From Lysobacterales bacterium (lineage in GTDB: Bacteria; Pseudomonadota; Gammaproteobacteria; Xanthomonadales; SZUA-38): a stretch of 50,490 bases of DNA. Location of the stretch: assembly GCA_030065125.1 (NCBI GenBank), contig JASJDM010000043.1, positions 1 through 50,490 of the forward strand, written 5' to 3'. Below are positions 15,996 through 25,425 of the stretch, in pieces; positions within the stretch are counted from its first letter, which is position 1; each line of letters begins with the position of its first letter. The notes under the pieces are model-generated. The model made no database searches. It was not told where the DNA came from and saw nothing but the letters and a program-made list of their open reading frames with translations. The translations under genes and the position numbers were made by a program.

Positions 15996-17774
15996 TCAAT
16001 CGGACGCCCTTCGATCGACCATTCCCAGCATTCGACCGTTAATCGGACCGCTGTCGGGAAAGGCAATGATGTCTCTGTGAAACATGAACACCGCCTGGCG
16101 AGCCAGGCCCGGAACGCTCACGCACTCTGAACGAAGCACGTCTTCCATGGTGTCCAACAGCGCCCGGCGCTCTTTTCCCGGCCGCAGCCGGGATGCCCGT
16201 TCATACGCCTGATCATACGCATCATCCTGGAACTGACTGTAGTTGGCCCCGGGTAGGCGATTGGGCCCATAGAACAACTGATAGTTGTTGATGGGATCCG
16301 GGAAGTCCATGGACCAGCCGATCGCAAACACGGCCACCTCGTTGTTTGCGATTCCCCTGGCGAAGTCGCCGAAGCTGGGGTAAGCCTGGTAGGTGATCCT
16401 GTCTCGAGGATAGCCAGCAGCGGTCATAGACGCTCTGAAGTACTCAAACTCCTGGGTGCTTCTCAGGCTCCCTACGGCGCCGTAGGGAATGACCGGGAGC
16501 GACTCGGCCTGCCCCCAATCGGCTGAGCTCCGAGAAGAAACATGGAATGCGGGCACCTCGTCCCGAGTCCCCGGAGGCGCGAGGCCACCAAAGGTGCGCC
16601 CCATGCGTTCATAAAACACCCGATTGCGGTCGTCCCAGTCAATGGTTGCGGCCATGGCACAACGCAATTGGCGCCGGCGCTCGGATTCTTCAGGGTCCGG
16701 GTGGAGACCGATGGCGGGGTGGGCCATGTTGAAGTCGATTCGCACGAAACCCAGTTCCGGGGCAGTGAGCATGTGGTGTTCCGACTCGAACTCCTGTTTC
16801 AGCCTTAGGGGGCCTTCCCGATCTAGTACCGATGGAATCTGACTGGCCGGCAGACGAATAAACTCGATTTCGTCACCCTTGTTGTATGACAACCACCGTG
16901 ACGACTCTTCCATCACGAATTCCACGTGGACCGGACTGAGTATTGGCATTCCCTTCTGGTGGAGCGCCTCCAAACCCAGCGAATGGTGGATGTCGGCCTG
17001 ATAGCCCTCCCTGAAAATATCAATCCGTGTTTCCGGAAAATTTTGGTTTCGCGTCAGGCGCGCATGGGTAGCGTCCAGGTGTTCCAGCCGGTACGGACCT
17101 GACCCCACCGGCCGCCTTCCAAATTCCGGGCCACGGTCCTCGACCACCTCCCGGGGCACCACCGCCGACAACGGATTGGCCAGGGTGTGGATCAGAGTGG
17201 GGTAAGGCTCCAGCAAAAAAATCTCAATTTCGCTGGCGCTGATCACTCGCAACCCTTCAACGGGCTGATCATAGTCGACCCCGGCTTCGGCCCACTGCTG
17301 CATGCCCACGATCTGATCCCGCCACAGCCAGGTGCCCTGGGACCGTACCTCGGGGTCGAAATGCCGCTTGAGCGAGTAAACCACGTCCGCTGCCGTTACC
17401 TCGCGCCCCGTCCCGCTGGGAAAGGACGGGTCATCAGAAAACCGTTGCCCCGGTCGAATGCGGATCCGGTACCGAAGTCCGTCGTCGGATACCTGGGGAA
17501 AACCATCAGCGAGACCGGGTTTCAGCTGGTAGGGACGAGCAAGGTATTTGTAGACGTATAGCGTCTGAAACAGGTTCTGGACCAGGAACCCCGTGTAGCG
17601 ATCTCCGCTGCGGGCAGGGTCCAGGTCACCCGCAGCACTGGGCAGCGAATGTCTATAAGCAGGGGGTTCAAAGGTTTCCGCAGTGCCCGACGGCTCGGTG
17701 CATCCGGACAGGGTGACCGCCAGCAGCAGCGCAGGAATACCGGCGGGGACGCGGGCCAGATAGAGGGGATTCAT
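15996..17774 (-). CDS. Extracellular solute-binding lipoprotein, family 5 (oligopeptide type)
   Basis: 592 residues with a lipoprotein signal (LLLAVTLSGC, Cys25). The mature protein follows the OppA/DppA family 5 layout: YRHSLPSAAGDLDPARSGD start, YKYLARPYQLKPGLADGFPQVSDDGLRYRIRIRPGQRFSD, EVTAADVVYSLKRHFDP, PVGSGPYRLE, and a C-terminal domain with RRALLDTMEDVLRSECVSVPGL. The family binds peptides or other small solutes for an ABC importer. The length is slightly above the usual 520-560. No permease or ATPase gene is adjacent, so it is an orphan binding protein that may share a transporter encoded elsewhere. It is not obviously part of an operon. Confidence 0.9.
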   Translation of the reverse strand: MNPLYLARVPAGIPALLLAVTLSGCTEPSGTAETFEPPAYRHSLPSAAGDLDPARSGDRYTGFLVQNLFQTLYVYKYLARPYQLKPGLADGFPQVSDDGLRYRIRIRPGQRFSDDPSFPSGTGREVTAADVVYSLKRHFDPEVRSQGTWLWRDQIVGMQQWAEAGVDYDQPVEGLRVISASEIEIFLLEPYPTLIHTLANPLSAVVPREVVEDRGPEFGRRPVGSGPYRLEHLDATHARLTRNQNFPETRIDIFREGYQADIHHSLGLEALHQKGMPILSPVHVEFVMEESSRWLSYNKGDEIEFIRLPASQIPSVLDREGPLRLKQEFESEHHMLTAPELGFVRIDFNMAHPAIGLHPDPEESERRRQLRCAMAATIDWDDRNRVFYERMGRTFGGLAPPGTRDEVPAFHVSSRSSADWGQAESLPVIPYGAVGSLRSTQEFEYFRASMTAAGYPRDRITYQAYPSFGDFARGIANNEVAVFAIGWSMDFPDPINNYQLFYGPNRLPGANYSQFQDDAYDQAYERASRLRPGKERRALLDTMEDVLRSECVSVPGLARQAVFMFHRDIIAFPDSGPINGRMLGMVDRRASD

Positions 17775-17886
17775 CTCTCCATCTTAGCCCGATTGTCCCG
17801 CCGCAAGAATCTCAGGCGGGTCGGGGGCCGGCGATCCGCCCGGTTCTCAACGACCGTATGACCTGAATCGAGTGCATACTTGCAGA

Positions 17887-19368
17887 TCAGTTACCCGCGG
17901 CCTGCTCGAACCCGTTGCTGAAGATCTGTGCGACCAGCGGCTGATCGTAGCGGGCAACGAATCCGTTGGTCGTGCCCACGGGCGTCAGAATCCGTTCCCC
18001 GGGCCCCGGGTCAAAATCCACCGATCGGCGGTAGTGGCCGGCCATCACGATATCGTTCTGAGGCGCCTGGGCCAGGGCTTCAACGGCGCAGGTCGCCTGG
18101 CCCAGCGAGCCGGGGCTTCCCTCCAGGTGCTGGACGTTTTTGAACTCCCCTGAAGCGTTGTACTGGGCAAAGAAACAATCCTGGGTGGAGATGGCCGCGC
18201 GCTCCTGCAGGTCCGGGCCGGGGTCAAAGTCCACGACGCCCGAGAACTGTCCCCCAAGGGTCACGGTGCCGTCGCCCGCCACCACCATATCCAGGATGCT
18301 GCCGGCGAGCTCAAACAACCGGACCCACCGGAACGCACCATCAGGCTCGTAGCTGACCAGGTAGGCGTCCAGGGTGCCGTCGGAGTTACCGATCGCCTCT
18401 GCGACGGGGCTCGGGTCAAAGTCCGTTTCTCCGAAATACACGCCGGCGGCGTAGAGCCGGTTCTGACCGTCGATGCCCAGGGCAAAATGTTCGGTACGCA
18501 AACCATCATTTTCGGTGGAGCTCACCCACTGCAGCGCCCCGGCATGGCTGAATTTGGCCAGGTAGGCGTCCACGCCCCCGGCGTCAAGCACGGTTCCATT
18601 GAAATCGACCTGTCCTTCGTATTGGCCGGCCAGGTAGACGTTGTCCTGGGGGTCAACCACCAGCCCGTGGGCCGAGTCCGACTGGGCCACGCCACTGGCA
18701 GATAGCTGTGTAAACAGATGACCCCAGACGAAATCACCACTGCTGTCGAATTTGGCGATAAATGAATCAAAATCGATGCCGGCCGTCACCTCAAAAGTCC
18801 CTGGCCCTGGATCGAGGTCTGCGGTCAGGCCAACCAGCCCCGACATCAGCAGGGCGTCGTTGGAGTCCACTGCCACGGCCTGGGGACTGTGGGACCCGTT
18901 GCCGCTGATGGAGCGGCCCCAGACCAGGTTTCCGCTCTCGTCGAACTTGACGAAAAAGATGTCATAGGTGGCAACGGCGCTCAGGGTCAGAGTGGCATCG
19001 ACCACCAGATCGCTGCCGTAAATACCTGCGGCGATGACGGCGTCCTGGCTGTCCACGGCAATGTCGGTGATCCGCCCGAGCCCGGCCAGGTGCCTGACCC
19101 AGACGAGGTCGCCATGGCGGTCGTATTTGGCCAGGTAGGGGTCCTCCGGCGAGGACGGCGTCAGTTCGACCACGCCGGGCCCAGGGTCAAAATCCGTGGC
19201 ACGGGAAAAGTACCCGCCCACGTAAGTGTGGTCCGCCGAATCCGCCGACACGCCAAAGGCCCGGTCGGCAAAAGCGAATCCTCCCAGGTTGTTGACCCAA
19301 TCCAGCGTTGGCTGGGCCTGGGCCCCAAGGCTCAAAGTCGTAATCAGTATCCCTATCGAACTGCGCAC
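17887..19368 (-). CDS. Secreted SBBP-type beta-propeller protein, GFE tail
   Basis: 493 residues with a short Sec signal (MRSSIGILITTLSLGAQAQ). The body consists of repeats of the form YVGGYFSRATDFDPGPGVVEL followed by LAKYDRHGDLVWVRHL, the pattern of the SBBP (seven-bladed propeller) repeat PF06739. DFDPGPG occurs five times or more and may bind calcium. The C-terminus is VAQIFSNGFEQAAGN, the Asn variant of the DGFE tail. Expected to be surface-exposed or secreted. A GC-rich hairpin separates it from the gene upstream on the same strand. Confidence 0.85.
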   Translation of the reverse strand: MRSSIGILITTLSLGAQAQPTLDWVNNLGGFAFADRAFGVSADSADHTYVGGYFSRATDFDPGPGVVELTPSSPEDPYLAKYDRHGDLVWVRHLAGLGRITDIAVDSQDAVIAAGIYGSDLVVDATLTLSAVATYDIFFVKFDESGNLVWGRSISGNGSHSPQAVAVDSNDALLMSGLVGLTADLDPGPGTFEVTAGIDFDSFIAKFDSSGDFVWGHLFTQLSASGVAQSDSAHGLVVDPQDNVYLAGQYEGQVDFNGTVLDAGGVDAYLAKFSHAGALQWVSSTENDGLRTEHFALGIDGQNRLYAAGVYFGETDFDPSPVAEAIGNSDGTLDAYLVSYEPDGAFRWVRLFELAGSILDMVVAGDGTVTLGGQFSGVVDFDPGPDLQERAAISTQDCFFAQYNASGEFKNVQHLEGSPGSLGQATCAVEALAQAPQNDIVMAGHYRRSVDFDPGPGERILTPVGTTNGFVARYDQPLVAQIFSNGFEQAAGN

Positions 19369-19468
19369 CGGATTCTCCCCGCGTTTTGGTCATTGTTTAA
19401 CAATGACCAGCAGGCCGGGATGTGCACAAACGGAGAACTGGAAAGCCAGTCAACTATTGGGGGATCAG

Positions 19469-19490
19469 GGCGCCGCATCCAGGCGGCGCC
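19469..19490 (-). terminator. Strong GC hairpin after the HAF/TSP3 gene
   Basis: A perfect 8-bp stem (GGCGCCGC/GCGGCGCC) with a six-base loop, beginning 12 bases beyond the stop codon of the minus-strand gene at 19502. No U-run follows, so it may be a Rho-assisted terminator or a 3' stabilising hairpin. Confidence 0.45.
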
Positions 19491-19501
19491 TTGGGACGCG
19501 T

Positions 19502-22138
19502 TCAGGGAGACTCAAAACCATCGGCGAAGACGTATTCGCCACAGACGTCATCGAGCGGGTTGCTCTGGCAGAACGCCGTGATCGCGTCGTCGAGTTGGAT
19601 CGCACCACGCGGCTCGCCACTCTCCACGTCGTAGAACTCGACACTGCGCACGTTGTCCCGTAGCGGGAACGCCACCGTGAAGTCTGCCTGCGCAAGCAGC
19701 AGGCCGCCATGCGGGCTCACCATGTCCACTTGCCGGGGATCGTTGAGGGTAAACTCGTTGACCTCCGTGCCGATCTCATCCTTCATCAGCAGGCGAAGGC
19801 CACGCAGCGTCAACACGCGCTCCGGCGAATCGCCGTAGACGATGCTGATCTCGTTCGACCCTACCTGGCTGCCGTCGTAGCGCAGGTTGGCGATCACGGC
19901 CTTGGCATCTGACGATGGATCGGCCTTCTGCTGGACAAACTCCGGAGGTGTCGGGCCGGAGTAATGGTCAAGGACCCACTGAACCTGCGGCTCGGCGTCC
20001 AGGCCCCACTGGCAACCGGTGCCACTGCAGCCATCCATGATGGTGCCGTCAGGCTGCGCCTTCCACCAGCCGGTTTTGCAGGGCGTGAACCGGTGACAGC
20101 TGGCTGGAAACGCGGTGTTGTTGAGACAGCCATACTCGGTCAGGAAGATATTCGGGTGCGGGTAAGCAAGGTGATAATCGGTGCCGCAGCCATAGGGCGA
20201 GGCGTCGTACTCAGGGGCCAGATCGAACAGCCCATCACCCGATACGAACATCATCACGTTGGGGCGGGAGTGTCGGGTGGTCATGACGTGGTTGTCGCCG
20301 CTCCAGTCAACGCAATCTGCGATGTGCACCACCGCAGCCACCGAACCGGCCGGGCAGTCCTGTTGCCAGCGGCGCGGTTTCGCTTCGCAGCAAGCGGGAC
20401 ATTCGTCAAAGCCATCGGACGATGCGAACTCTGCGAAGCGCCTGGCGTACCACACGTTGATCTTGCCCCGGTTGCCCCAGACGCCATGCAGCAGATCGTC
20501 GGACAGGTAGCTGTCCCTGATCAGCGCATAGATATCGTCCCGCCACCGCTCGGGGAGTTGGCCGAGCGACCAGTCACCGCCACTGAACCGCCATGCAGAC
20601 AGGCCAAGCCAGGGAGCCCCCAGGTCAGCGTATTCATCGCTGGGAACGAGCACCACGTCAATTTTGCCGCTGCTGTCACCGTTGTAGACAACCGGCACAC
20701 AGCGCTCGGGGCAGACACCCGGGCAGGACCCGCCACAATCGGCGCCCGCTTCGGTTGGCCCCATGTAGCCATCGCTGCAGTCGCAGGCATCACCCAGGCC
20801 ATCCAGATCGTAGTCGCCCTGCTCCGGGTCGGATACGGCTGCGCAGAGGTCACACTCATCGCCGACACCGTCGCCGTCGCCGTCGGCCTGATCCGGGTTG
20901 GCCCTGTGCTCGCAGTTGTCGCAGGCATCACCGGCGTCATCGCCATCGACGTCGGCCTGGGTCGGGTTGGCCAGGGCAACGCAGTTGTCACAGACATCGC
21001 CCACTGCATCGCCATCGCCATCGGTTTGCGGCACGTTGGGGACGAGCGGGCAGTTGTCACACGCATCACCGATGTCATCACCATCGGCATCAGCCTGACC
21101 GCGATTGGCCAGACCTGGGCAGTTGTCACAGGGATCGCCGGCCGCATCCATGTCGCTGTCCTGCTGCAGCGGATTGGCTACCAGCGGGCAGTTGTCGCAG
21201 GCATCGGCCAATCCGTCACCATCGGAGTCTGTGTGTCCCGGGTTATCCGGCGACGGACAGTTGAGGAAACCATGGAAGTCGCCCGCCAGGTAATAGTTAC
21301 CGACCATCCGTCCGGGTCCGTTGATGGATTCCGGCCACGTGTCACTGGCTCCCGGGAAGGCAACGCTGGAAAAGCTCACACCATCATAGAGGAAGCCCTG
21401 GTAGCCGAGTCCGATCTTGTATACGCCGATGATATGTCCGGCATTGTTGATGTCGGTGGCCTGGGTGGTCGAAGCAGCGGGAAAATCGATGCTGGTGTAG
21501 GCCCCGGCGTCGTACTTGAAGCCGTGACGACCGGTCGCAGTCTGGTAGTAGCCCACGATCACACCGGCATCGTTGATGCCCAGGGCCCAGGTATAGGTGC
21601 TGCCCGGGTAATGTATGCGGGAATAGGCGCCGGCGTCGTACAGGTAGCCGTAGGTTTCCGTGTAGATCGGCCCCGGCATGTAGTAACCGACCACCTGGCC
21701 ATTGTTGTTCATGCCGGTCGCGTAGGTCTGGGTATACTCGCCCTCGGGGTAGGTCAGGGCCGTGTAGTCTTCGCCATCGTAGATGAATCCATTCTGGACC
21801 CAGGCGCCGTCTTCATAGCTGCCCACGACATGGCCTGAATTGTTGATGTCCTGGGCTATCGTGCGGGTTACGGTCACATAAGGTTCATCCGGATAGTTCA
21901 GAACCGTGTAGTTACCAACGCCGTCGTATACGTAAGCATGCACCTTGCCCTCGGCATCCCGGAAGGCGCCGGCGACGAACCCGTCATCGTTGAGGCCATA
22001 GAGCCATGATTCGTCAGCACCCGGATAGTCAATGGTGGTGTACTGGTAGGTGTAGTCCGCCAGCGCACTGCTGGCAAACCCACACAATGCCAGGAGCATC
22101 AATGAACAAACCCATGAGACCTGACCCCTCTTTCGCAT
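19502..22138 (-). CDS. Secreted HAF-repeat / thrombospondin type 3 protein with a degenerate M64-like domain, DGFE tail
   Basis: About 878 residues from Met at 22138; a frame extends 20 residues upstream, but MRKRGQVSWVCSLMLLALCG is the obvious signal peptide. First come six HAF repeats (ATDINNAGHIIGVYK type), then a run of about seven thrombospondin type 3 repeats (DADGDDIGDACDNCP), which bind calcium through Asp and are cross-linked by Cys. After a Cys-rich CSDGYMGPTEAGADCGGSCP comes a domain starting NGDSSGKIDVVLVPSDEY that resembles the opening of M64 (IgA-type) metallopeptidases, but no HEXXH is present, so catalysis is unlikely. The end is EYVFADGFESP. Possibly a calcium-dependent surface protein that has reused a peptidase fold. 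Confidence 0.85.
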   Translation of the reverse strand: MRKRGQVSWVCSLMLLALCGFASSALADYTYQYTTIDYPGADESWLYGLNDDGFVAGAFRDAEGKVHAYVYDGVGNYTVLNYPDEPYVTVTRTIAQDINNSGHVVGSYEDGAWVQNGFIYDGEDYTALTYPEGEYTQTYATGMNNNGQVVGYYMPGPIYTETYGYLYDAGAYSRIHYPGSTYTWALGINDAGVIVGYYQTATGRHGFKYDAGAYTSIDFPAASTTQATDINNAGHIIGVYKIGLGYQGFLYDGVSFSSVAFPGASDTWPESINGPGRMVGNYYLAGDFHGFLNCPSPDNPGHTDSDGDGLADACDNCPLVANPLQQDSDMDAAGDPCDNCPGLANRGQADADGDDIGDACDNCPLVPNVPQTDGDGDAVGDVCDNCVALANPTQADVDGDDAGDACDNCEHRANPDQADGDGDGVGDECDLCAAVSDPEQGDYDLDGLGDACDCSDGYMGPTEAGADCGGSCPGVCPERCVPVVYNGDSSGKIDVVLVPSDEYADLGAPWLGLSAWRFSGGDWSLGQLPERWRDDIYALIRDSYLSDDLLHGVWGNRGKINVWYARRFAEFASSDGFDECPACCEAKPRRWQQDCPAGSVAAVVHIADCVDWSGDNHVMTTRHSRPNVMMFVSGDGLFDLAPEYDASPYGCGTDYHLAYPHPNIFLTEYGCLNNTAFPASCHRFTPCKTGWWKAQPDGTIMDGCSGTGCQWGLDAEPQVQWVLDHYSGPTPPEFVQQKADPSSDAKAVIANLRYDGSQVGSNEISIVYGDSPERVLTLRGLRLLMKDEIGTEVNEFTLNDPRQVDMVSPHGGLLLAQADFTVAFPLRDNVRSVEFYDVESGEPRGAIQLDDAITAFCQSNPLDDVCGEYVFADGFESP

Positions 22139-22198
22139 CATCGATGCCGCGCTCGCCAGCGAACCGCTAGCTGCGACTGGAAACCTTTGGAGCGACAT

Positions 22199-22582
22199 TT
22201 CGAAACCCTGCCCAGACTGTCATCACAGACTCTCAAAGTCGGCCGCGGAAGATCACCTCATCCTGCGGGCGCAATGAAAGCCCGGCTCCAAGGCCACCGG
22301 TCAACAGGAATGCGCTACCCTCGGCGCCACTGCGGATGCAGGCGCGCGACAAGACAACGATGGACAGGCAACGCACTGGCACGATGGCCCCAGAAACCTG
22401 CCACTCCCCACTGTACTCCGCCGCTGGTGGTGTGATTAATAGGTGAAACCCACATCCAATTCGAGGGAACTTTTCTGAGACTGGACATCGGGCCGCCCGA
22501 TGGGCGCCAGGCGGCTCTGCTCGCGTCGTCCCGGTTCGGTATCCGCCTCAGGACGGTGACCCCACGGTGGCTCCAAATGGTC
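22199..22582. other. Gene-free stretch upstream of the HAF/TSP3 gene
   Basis: 384 bases between the HAF/TSP3 reading frame and the calB stop codon. No coding frame with sensible composition, no tRNA and no clear terminator were seen. An AT-rich patch (TATTAAT on the minus strand near 22440) could be a -10 element for the HAF/TSP3 gene, but no good -35 box accompanies it. Confidence 0.4.
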
Positions 22583-24022
22583 CTAGAGCTTGAGCTTCAG
22601 CATCAGCCGGTACATCAGGTCAAAGGTCTTGCCGTAAGGCGGGTGCAGCAGCCACAGGGGTGAGTAGCGGAACTGGGTAAATACCGGCCTCATCTTGCTG
22701 AATTCAACGAATCCCTCATGGCCGTGGTAGTGGCCCATGCCGCTGGCCCCAATCCCGCCGAAGGGCAGATCGTGCTGGGCCACGTGGAACGAGCAGTCGT
22801 TGATGGTCACACCACCGGACAGGGTTTTTCGGATCACCCGTTCCTGCAGTATCCGGTCGTTGCTGTAGAGATACAGGCCCAGGGGACGGTCATGGCGGTT
22901 GATGTAGTCCAGCACCTCGTCGATGTCCCGGTATCCGCGCACTGGCAGGAAAGGGCCGAATATCTCCTCCTGCATGATGGTTGCGTCGTCGCCGGCGTTC
23001 AGCACCAGGTGTGGCGGAATCAGCCGCGCTTCCGGATCGGGTTGCTGCCCCGGCGCCAGGCTGACCAGTTCGGCCCCCTTGTCGGCGGCGTCCTGCAGCG
23101 TGGCGGTGAGACGTTTGTAGGAGGCCTCATCGATGATCGAGGTGTACTGGCCATTGCGAATGTCCGGGTAGCGTTTTGCCACCACGGCCCGGGCCACCTC
23201 GACAAAAGCGGGAATCCGGGCCTCGGGGATGAATACATAGTCCGGGGCCACACAGGTTTGTCCCGCGTTCAGGAACTTGGGAAACAGGATTCTCTTAGCC
23301 GCCAGCTCAATATCGAAATCATCCGCGACGATGGTGGGTGATTTTCCGCCGAGCTCCAGGGTCACGGGCGTGAGGTTTACCGCTGCGGCTTTCATCACCT
23401 GGCGGCCGGTGTTGGCCGAACCGGTAAAGATCACATGGTCAAACGGCAGCCTGCTGAACTCTGAGCCGCGCACGCCGGGCAGAATCGCCACCGTGTCTTC
23501 ATCGAACAGCTCTCCTACCAGCCGGTGCAACAGCGTGCACAGATGGGTGGAGTTGGCGGCCATCTTGACCATGCAGCGGTTGCCGGCGGCCAGCGCGCTG
23601 GCCAGCGGCCCCATGACCAGGAACAGCGGATAGTTCCAGGGGGCTACGATACCGACCACACCCTTGGGCTGTGCAATGACCCGGTTCCTGGCGCCGGCAA
23701 ACCACATGGAGACGTGACGCCTGCTCGGCTTCATCCACTTTCTCAGGCGCTTGCGGCAGTAGCGAAATCCGTCCACCGACAGGAACAGCTCCAGCAGCTT
23801 GGTTTCCTGGCTGGAGCGGTTGCCAAAGTCCTTCGATACGGCCTCGGCAATGGCGTCCTGGTTGTCGAGCAACAGCCGCTCGAGCTTCAGCAGGTTGTCA
23901 CGGCGCTCTTCAACGGTGGGATAGGGGTTGGCCAGAAAGGCCTCTCGCTGCCTGGCGAGAATGCGTTGCGCTTCGGTCTGGTTTTCGGCAGGAAACTCTC
24001 TGATTTGTGCAGTCTGGGCCAT
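22583..24022 (-). CDS. calB: Coniferyl-aldehyde dehydrogenase-type NAD(P)+ aldehyde dehydrogenase
   Basis: 479 residues. It has the ALDH signatures PWNYPLF (Asn130), TLELGGKSP (Glu223 general base) and NAGQTCVAP (catalytic Cys257). The CalB subgroup is recognised by KWMKPSRRHVSMWFAGAR, by GVVGIVAPWNYPLFLVMGPL and by the C-terminal hydrophobic tail LWLLHPPYGKTFDLMYRLML, which probably contacts the membrane. Family members oxidise aromatic and medium-chain aldehydes and are often used in detoxification. The start has AGGAA seven bases upstream. It is monocistronic by appearance. It is not a BMC enzyme: it lacks an encapsulation helix and is far from that locus. Confidence 0.92.
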   Translation of the reverse strand: MAQTAQIREFPAENQTEAQRILARQREAFLANPYPTVEERRDNLLKLERLLLDNQDAIAEAVSKDFGNRSSQETKLLELFLSVDGFRYCRKRLRKWMKPSRRHVSMWFAGARNRVIAQPKGVVGIVAPWNYPLFLVMGPLASALAAGNRCMVKMAANSTHLCTLLHRLVGELFDEDTVAILPGVRGSEFSRLPFDHVIFTGSANTGRQVMKAAAVNLTPVTLELGGKSPTIVADDFDIELAAKRILFPKFLNAGQTCVAPDYVFIPEARIPAFVEVARAVVAKRYPDIRNGQYTSIIDEASYKRLTATLQDAADKGAELVSLAPGQQPDPEARLIPPHLVLNAGDDATIMQEEIFGPFLPVRGYRDIDEVLDYINRHDRPLGLYLYSNDRILQERVIRKTLSGGVTINDCSFHVAQHDLPFGGIGASGMGHYHGHEGFVEFSKMRPVFTQFRYSPLWLLHPPYGKTFDLMYRLMLKLKL

Positions 24023-24199
24023 GGTGGTTCCTCATCAGCCGGGCTGGATCGCGTATCGCCAGGGAGTTATTGACCTGGGATCAGCCCTGAACTTTCTCAA
24101 TGAGGATTTGTACCTGATCTGCAGGAAGATTCAATGCGGGGTTCCCGTTGGTTTCAAACCAGCTGCGCTGTGGTGGGGCCAATCGGACATGACCCGGCC

Positions 24200-25252
24200 T
24201 CACTGCGAGGCGTTCCCATTTTCGAATCCATCGGAAAACACGAAGCGCTGAGACTCATAGGCGCCGATGTCCGGCGCTGGTCCGTTGATCCGGGAGAGAC
24301 CATCCAGGGAAAGTACCGGCAGGTAGTTGGGGTCGATGTCGGCGCCGGCATCAACCAGCTGCGAGCCGGGATGCAGGCGGTAATCCTCCGCGGCCGCATC
24401 GACGAACCCCGGGTCGCCGAGGAGGACCGTGCCGCTCACGTCCGGCGTAGTCAGCCGGGCCACCGTGCCCCAGCCGTTGTTCCGCACGATGGCGGCCAGG
24501 CTGATGCTGACGTCGGCGCCGGCGTTATCGACGATGACGTTGTTGGCGACCAGGGCCCGGTTGTTTCCGCCAACGATCAATCCTGACGCGAAATCGGGAT
24601 TGTCTGCGAGGTTTCCCACGATGGTATTGTGGACAATAAAAATCTTCGGTGTTTCGGGATACTCCGCAAGGTTGGCCAGAACGCCGAGACCACAGACAGA
24701 ATTCGGGCATTTGTTTTCTGCCACGAGATTTCCGGCCACCAGGACCTCGTCCATGGAGAAGACGTCGAGCGCAGCGTCAAACTCCCCTGATTGGTTGCCA
24801 CGAACGATGATTCCCTCCACGGACACGGGGCCGGCATTGGCGACCCTGATGCCGCCGCTCGCTCCGGTGGAGAAACCGTTCTGAATCGTCAGGTTTTGCA
24901 CCGTAATGCGCCCGCTGTTGACGCTGTTCATGAACATCACTGGCCGCTGTCCCTCGCCATCAAGGACGCTGGACTCGGGGTCAATGACCTGTGTGCTGCA
25001 CTTGTCCGACTGGCCGGACTCCCACCCGCCGCTGAGGATGTGGTCGTGATCCTCCTCTGGCCGGAAGTCGAAAGTGAACCCCGGCGAAATGAAGGTGGCG
25101 CCACCGGCGAGGCGAATCTCGTCGTCTTCACCATTGGCTTCCGCTGCAAGGAGCGCGTCCTGCAGCGCATCTCCGTCAGCAACGCAGAACACTTCAGCGT
25201 TCGCGCCGCTGTTGAGTGCCAACAGAAGCAGGACCATGGCTGGTTTTTTCAT
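24200..25252 (-). CDS. Secreted right-handed beta-helix protein (choice-of-anchor Q type), DGFE tail
   Basis: 350 residues from Met at 25252 (MKKPAMVLLLLALNSGANA is the signal peptide); the frame extends 31 residues further upstream without support. The body is made of short beta-helix rungs rich in Asn and Val (ITVQNLTIQNGF, VSVEGIIVRGNQ, VLVAGNLVAENK, ALVANNVIVDNAGADV). Towards the end is LSRINGPAPDIGAYESQ, the ending typical of the choice-of-anchor Q domain. The tail is FVFSDGFENGNASQ. Such folds occur in polysaccharide-binding proteins and in autotransporter-like surface proteins; no catalytic residues were recognised. It is divergent from the TerB/DUF697 gene. Confidence 0.85.
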   Translation of the reverse strand: MKKPAMVLLLLALNSGANAEVFCVADGDALQDALLAAEANGEDDEIRLAGGATFISPGFTFDFRPEEDHDHILSGGWESGQSDKCSTQVIDPESSVLDGEGQRPVMFMNSVNSGRITVQNLTIQNGFSTGASGGIRVANAGPVSVEGIIVRGNQSGEFDAALDVFSMDEVLVAGNLVAENKCPNSVCGLGVLANLAEYPETPKIFIVHNTIVGNLADNPDFASGLIVGGNNRALVANNVIVDNAGADVSISLAAIVRNNGWGTVARLTTPDVSGTVLLGDPGFVDAAAEDYRLHPGSQLVDAGADIDPNYLPVLSLDGLSRINGPAPDIGAYESQRFVFSDGFENGNASQ

Positions 25253-25425
25253 GAAATTGATTCCTGAAGGTCTGGTACTGGAAATGCCGCGGTTTACGGA
25301 ACCGAACGAATTACTGGAACAGTAGATGTTCAGAGGCTCAGGCAAGCGGCAGATTCGTGCACTTGCAAACGGCAGGCCGAGACCTCAGGTCACTGGCCTG
25401 AGCCGTCAACTCCAGAGCCCATGCC

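Noticed and set aside
20760..21260. Repeated DNA at roughly regular spacing, as in a CRISPR array
   Set aside because: The repeats encode the calcium loops of thrombospondin type 3 repeats; the units are diverged, in frame and without spacers.
19964..21838. 624-residue open frame on the plus strand, with regular repeats
   Set aside because: It is opposite the HAF/TSP3 gene, and its periodic Val/Ile/Gly composition mirrors the Asp-rich repeats on the coding strand; no signal, start context or family.
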